Below are positions 61,628 to 64,000 of a stretch of 64,000 nt of DNA, one piece after another (within the stretch, counting starts at the first letter, position 1; each line of letters begins with the position of its first letter). The position numbers were made by a program, and so were the translations under genes. Source of the DNA: Tomitella fengzijianii (lineage in GTDB: Bacteria; Actinomycetota; Actinomycetes; Mycobacteriales; Mycobacteriaceae); the NCBI RefSeq assembly GCF_007559025.1, contig NZ_CP041765.1:1112679-1176678 (forward strand), in the 5' to 3' direction. A model generated the notes under the pieces. The model worked only from the letters and a program-made list of their open reading frames with translations, was not told where the DNA came from and ran no database searches.

Positions 61628-62409
61628 CGGTCACCCCCTCGCAGGCCGCCCGGCCCCTCGTTGGACCCGCCCGGCGCGGACGGTGCGGCACCCGCCGGAG
61701 CGGGCGTCGCTGTCATGCGGCGGCGCGGGTCCCACCACGCGGTGTCGACGAGGCCCAGCCGGTGCTTGGCGAGGTACTCGACGCCCTTCATCAGCCACTC
61801 GATCACGTACGCGATGATGAAATAGAGCACCAGCACGATGCCGTACGCCAGGAACGTGTTGCCGGTGGCGTTGCGGAGGATCTCCCCCTGGAAGTTCAGG
61901 TCCACCAGCGTGATCGCCGAGGCGATGGCGGAGCCCTTGAGCAGCTGGATGATCAGCACTTTCATGGGCGGGATCATCTGCACCCACGCCTGGGGGAAGA
62001 CGACTCGGCGGAAACGGTCCACGGGCGAGAAGCCCAGGGCCACCGCGGCCTCGCGCTGGGGCACCGGCACCGCGCCCAGCGAGCCGCGTACCACCTCGGC
62101 CCCGTAGGCCCCGTAGTTGAGGCCCAGCGCGAGGATGCCGCACAGCATCGGCGAGATCTCCACGCCGAGCTGGGGCAGGACGTAGAACAGCCAGAACATC
62201 TGGACGACAAGGGATGTTCCGCGAAAGAACTCGATCACCACACGGGCCGCGCCGCGGACGACGACCGCGGGCGAGGTGGATGCCAGGCCCAGCGTGAACG
62301 CCAGGATGAACATCAGAACCGTACCGCCCGCGGTCAACTCCAGGGTGACTACGAGACCGTGCTGGAAATCCGGAAGGTGGTCGAGTACAGCGTCGAGCTG
62401 GTCTCCCAT
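61624..62409 (-). CDS. ehuC: Ectoine-type ABC transporter permease (EhuC-like)
   Basis: A 261-residue HisM/GlnP-type permease. The conserved loop is PQREAAVALGFSPVDRFRRVVFPQAWVQMIPPMKVLIIQLLKGSAIAS, and FFRGTSLVVQMFWLFY is the first core helix. The last ~35 residues are a Pro/Gly-rich cytoplasmic tail. The ATG at 62409 lies 5 bp after the binding-protein stop. Confidence 0.88.
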   Translation of the reverse strand: MGDQLDAVLDHLPDFQHGLVVTLELTAGGTVLMFILAFTLGLASTSPAVVVRGAARVVIEFFRGTSLVVQMFWLFYVLPQLGVEISPMLCGILALGLNYGAYGAEVVRGSLGAVPVPQREAAVALGFSPVDRFRRVVFPQAWVQMIPPMKVLIIQLLKGSAIASAITLVDLNFQGEILRNATGNTFLAYGIVLVLYFIIAYVIEWLMKGVEYLAKHRLGLVDTAWWDPRRRMTATPAPAGAAPSAPGGSNEGPGGLRGGDR

Positions 62410-62414
62410 ACCGC

Positions 62415-63332
62415 TTACGGCAGCTTCCCGTCGCAGAACGCCTGCGTGGTCCAATCCGGGTCGGGCATCTCCGCCTCGCTGAAGCCGAAGTCACTGACCA
62501 GCGAGAGGTAGCGTTGCTTGTCGGTGACGATGGGGCGGACCTTCTCGTTGAAGGCGTCGACCAGTTCGGTGTCGCCCTGGCGGAACGTCGCTGCGCCGCC
62601 GCTGATCTGCGGGACGCCGTCGATGGCCTGGACGAACGAGGGCGTGACGTCCACGGGCGCATCCGGTTGCTGCTTCTTCATGTAGTGCAACGACACGCCG
62701 GTGAGCGCGAAGGCGTCGACGCGGCCCGAGGTGACCGCGTCCATGCCGTCCTGCGCGGTGTCCACCGAGGTCTTGTTGATCCCCAGCTTGTCGCAGTATC
62801 CGCTCTCGAGCGCACCCGCCATCACGGCGATGTTGGCGCCCTTGGCGGCCGCATCGTCGAGGTTCATCAGCCCCATCGGGTTGCCCGGCGGGGTCATCAG
62901 CGCCGTGGTGTAGCGGAAGGTGGGGGTGGAGAAGGCCACCTCCTTGCAGCGCTCCGGCAGGATCGACATGTCGGCGCTGACGGCGTCGAACCGCCCCGCT
63001 TTGAGCCCGGGAATGAGCCCGCCCCAATCGACCAGCACGCCCTCGACCTTGTCGATGCCGAGCTCCTTGTAGGCGGCGCTGTCGATGGCGATCGCTGCGC
63101 CCGTGAGCTTCCCGTCCTCCTTGAAGCTGTGCGGCCGCTCGCCCGCGAAGCCGACGGTGATCTTGCCGGCGTCCTGCGCCTTCTGCAGCGTGTTCCCCGA
63201 CGCCGTGTCGCTTCCGCACCCTGCGAGCGTGAAGCCGGTGGCGGCCACGAGGCCCACTCCGCCGGCCCCCGCCAGGAATCCGCGCCGCGTAAAGCCCTGC
63301 GTAAGCGGCGTTGTCAATGACTGTCTGCTCAT
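62415..63332 (-). CDS. ehuB: Ectoine/amino-acid-binding lipoprotein (EhuB-like)
   Basis: A 305-residue family 3 solute-binding protein, first gene of the importer operon. The N-terminus has a twin-arginine motif (TRRGFLAGAG) followed by a lipobox (LAGC), so it is probably Tat-exported and lipid-anchored. The ligand domain has ITVGFAGERPHSFKEDGKLTGAAIAI, GLIPGLKAGRFDAVSADMSILPERCKEVAFSTP, and a C-terminal FGFSEAEMPDPDWT, which resembles EhuB. The ATG at 63332 has GAGGAG. Ectoine uptake is inferred from family resemblance; other compatible solutes or polar amino acids are possible. Confidence 0.85.
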   Translation of the reverse strand: MSRQSLTTPLTQGFTRRGFLAGAGGVGLVAATGFTLAGCGSDTASGNTLQKAQDAGKITVGFAGERPHSFKEDGKLTGAAIAIDSAAYKELGIDKVEGVLVDWGGLIPGLKAGRFDAVSADMSILPERCKEVAFSTPTFRYTTALMTPPGNPMGLMNLDDAAAKGANIAVMAGALESGYCDKLGINKTSVDTAQDGMDAVTSGRVDAFALTGVSLHYMKKQQPDAPVDVTPSFVQAIDGVPQISGGAATFRQGDTELVDAFNEKVRPIVTDKQRYLSLVSDFGFSEAEMPDPDWTTQAFCDGKLP

Positions 63333-63450
63333 GATCGCGCTCCTCGCCGCGGCGGCCGGCACGCGGGCGCCACTCGTCGGTTGCTTCCGTGCCTTCGGTC
63401 GAATGTGACCTTATAGGTAATTCGCCCCCGATGTGATCGGCACCCCGGAA

Positions 63451-64000
63451 TCACGCCTCGGGGGAGATGCGATCGTGATGTGGCGTTCGCCCCTGTGCGC
63501 CGCGTCCACCGCGTGCGGGCTTCGGGATCAGCAGCGCCACCGCACATGCCAGGGCGGCGGCGCCTGCGGCGGCGTAGTACGCGGTGTCGAAGGCGCCCGG
63601 CGCAGGCAGATGCGCCAGGGACCCGGGCACGCCGCCCGCCTGCCCGGCCGCGAGGTCGGCCGCGGTCACGGTCATCGCGGTGAGCAGCGCCGCCACCACC
63701 GCGCTGGCAGTGGACGTGCCGATGGACCGGAGCAGCGAGTTGAGCCCGTTCGCGGAGGCGGTCTCGGTGCGCGGGACGGACTCCATGATGAGCATCGGCA
63801 TCGACGAGTACGTGATGGCGGTGCCGATGCTGACGAACATGGCCCCGAGCACGATGAAAGCGACCGAATGGTCCAGCTGGGTCCGCGCGAGGTACGCGAC
63901 GGCCATGACGGCCGCACCGACGAACAGCGTGGTGCGGGGCCCACGGCGGTTGGTGATGTACGCGGAGAACGGCGAGAACAATGCCATCGCCATGCCGCCG
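63451..64000 (-). CDS. MFS transporter, C-terminal part (cut by the window edge)
   Basis: The last ~180 residues of a major-facilitator exporter, likely the DHA2 drug/H+ antiporter type. It reads GGMAMALFSPFSAYITNRRGP (the loop between helices with its basic patch), TYSSMPMLIMESVPRTETASANGLNSLLRSIGTSTASAVVAALLTAM (typical of the late half), then the final transmembrane helix and a basic tail. The 5' end lies beyond position 64000. Confidence 0.82.
   Translation of the reverse strand, partial: GGMAMALFSPFSAYITNRRGPRTTLFVGAAVMAVAYLARTQLDHSVAFIVLGAMFVSIGTAITYSSMPMLIMESVPRTETASANGLNSLLRSIGTSTASAVVAALLTAMTVTAADLAAGQAGGVPGSLAHLPAPGAFDTAYYAAAGAAALACAVALLIPKPARGGRGAQGRTPHHDRISPEA

Noticed and set aside
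1-64000. Mobile elements, prophage, rRNA or a horizontally acquired island
   Set aside because: No transposase, integrase, long terminal repeats or rRNA motifs were seen; apart from the ehu block and full pst operon the order is that of related chromosomes.

Overview
The window is chromosomal DNA from a high-GC actinobacterium of the order Mycobacteriales (Corynebacteriales). The evidence is the very high GC content, frequent GTG starts, a mycothiol synthase (mshD), a GlnR-type regulator, a family 1 encapsulin with its DyP peroxidase cargo, the lipomannan elongation factor LmeA, and a gene order that follows the Mycobacterium tuberculosis stretch from purD (Rv0772) to desA1 (Rv0824c). Several blocks differ from M. 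tuberculosis: a full pstSCAB operon, an unsplit ptrB, an ehu-type solute importer, and a ThrE exporter at the left edge. I cannot name the genus from the sequence alone. I see no prophage, insertion sequence, CRISPR array or rRNA.

Layout. 0.1-4.7 kb: ThrE exporter, SnoaL-like protein, tRNA-Thr, bacterioferritin and its ferredoxin behind an IdeR-like iron box, a protein built of eleven 10-residue repeats, and a HIT hydrolase. 4.8-12.7 kb: purD, a PLP aminotransferase, a TetR regulator overlapping purB, purC and ptrB. 12.8-16.4 kb: modA with a TOBE-domain regulator, glutathione peroxidase, an MBL-fold protein, purS and purQ. 16.5-29.9 kb: encapsulin and DyP, M18 aminopeptidase, purL, two alpha/beta hydrolases, an Rv0807-like protein, purF and purM. 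30-38.4 kb: DUF3073, YgfZ, a class IV aminotransferase, a gamma-butyrolactone-receptor-like TetR protein, nitrobindin, and a sulfur module (cysteine-rich leader peptide, DUF4395, thiosulfate sulfurtransferase, DUF1416, thioredoxin) followed by lmeA. 38.4-47.4 kb: glnR, mshD, pstSCAB, a FadE5-like dehydrogenase and phoU. 47.5-58.3 kb: LCP protein, tRNA-dihydrouridine synthase, acyl-ACP desaturase, gabD1, an acyl-CoA ligase and a ClpC-like unfoldase behind an HspR-type operator. 58.4-64 kb: tRNA genes for Lys, Glu, Asp and Phe, an acyl-CoA thioesterase, ehuBCDA, and the end of an MFS exporter.

How the genes work together. Eight purine biosynthesis genes (purD, B, C, S, Q, L, F, M) are spread through the first 30 kb, each group with its own promoter. 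The rest is mainly nutrient and redox homeostasis: iron storage and release, molybdate, phosphate and nitrogen regulation, sulfur and thiol chemistry, and peroxide defence.

Regulatory and sequence-level signals not explained by the coding genes: (1) a 22-codon ORF ending in a polycysteine run upstream of the sulfur operon, a likely cysteine-sensing attenuator; (2) a near-consensus HAIR operator in front of a Clp ATPase that looks like ClpC, not ClpB; (3) twin GGTACC-centred palindromes in front of the ScbR-like gene; (4) at least eight genes with TANNNT exactly 6-7 nt before an ATG/GTG, the signature of leaderless transcripts; (5) unusually many short tandem repeats with 13-21 bp units, mostly 15 bp, both inside genes and at gene ends.
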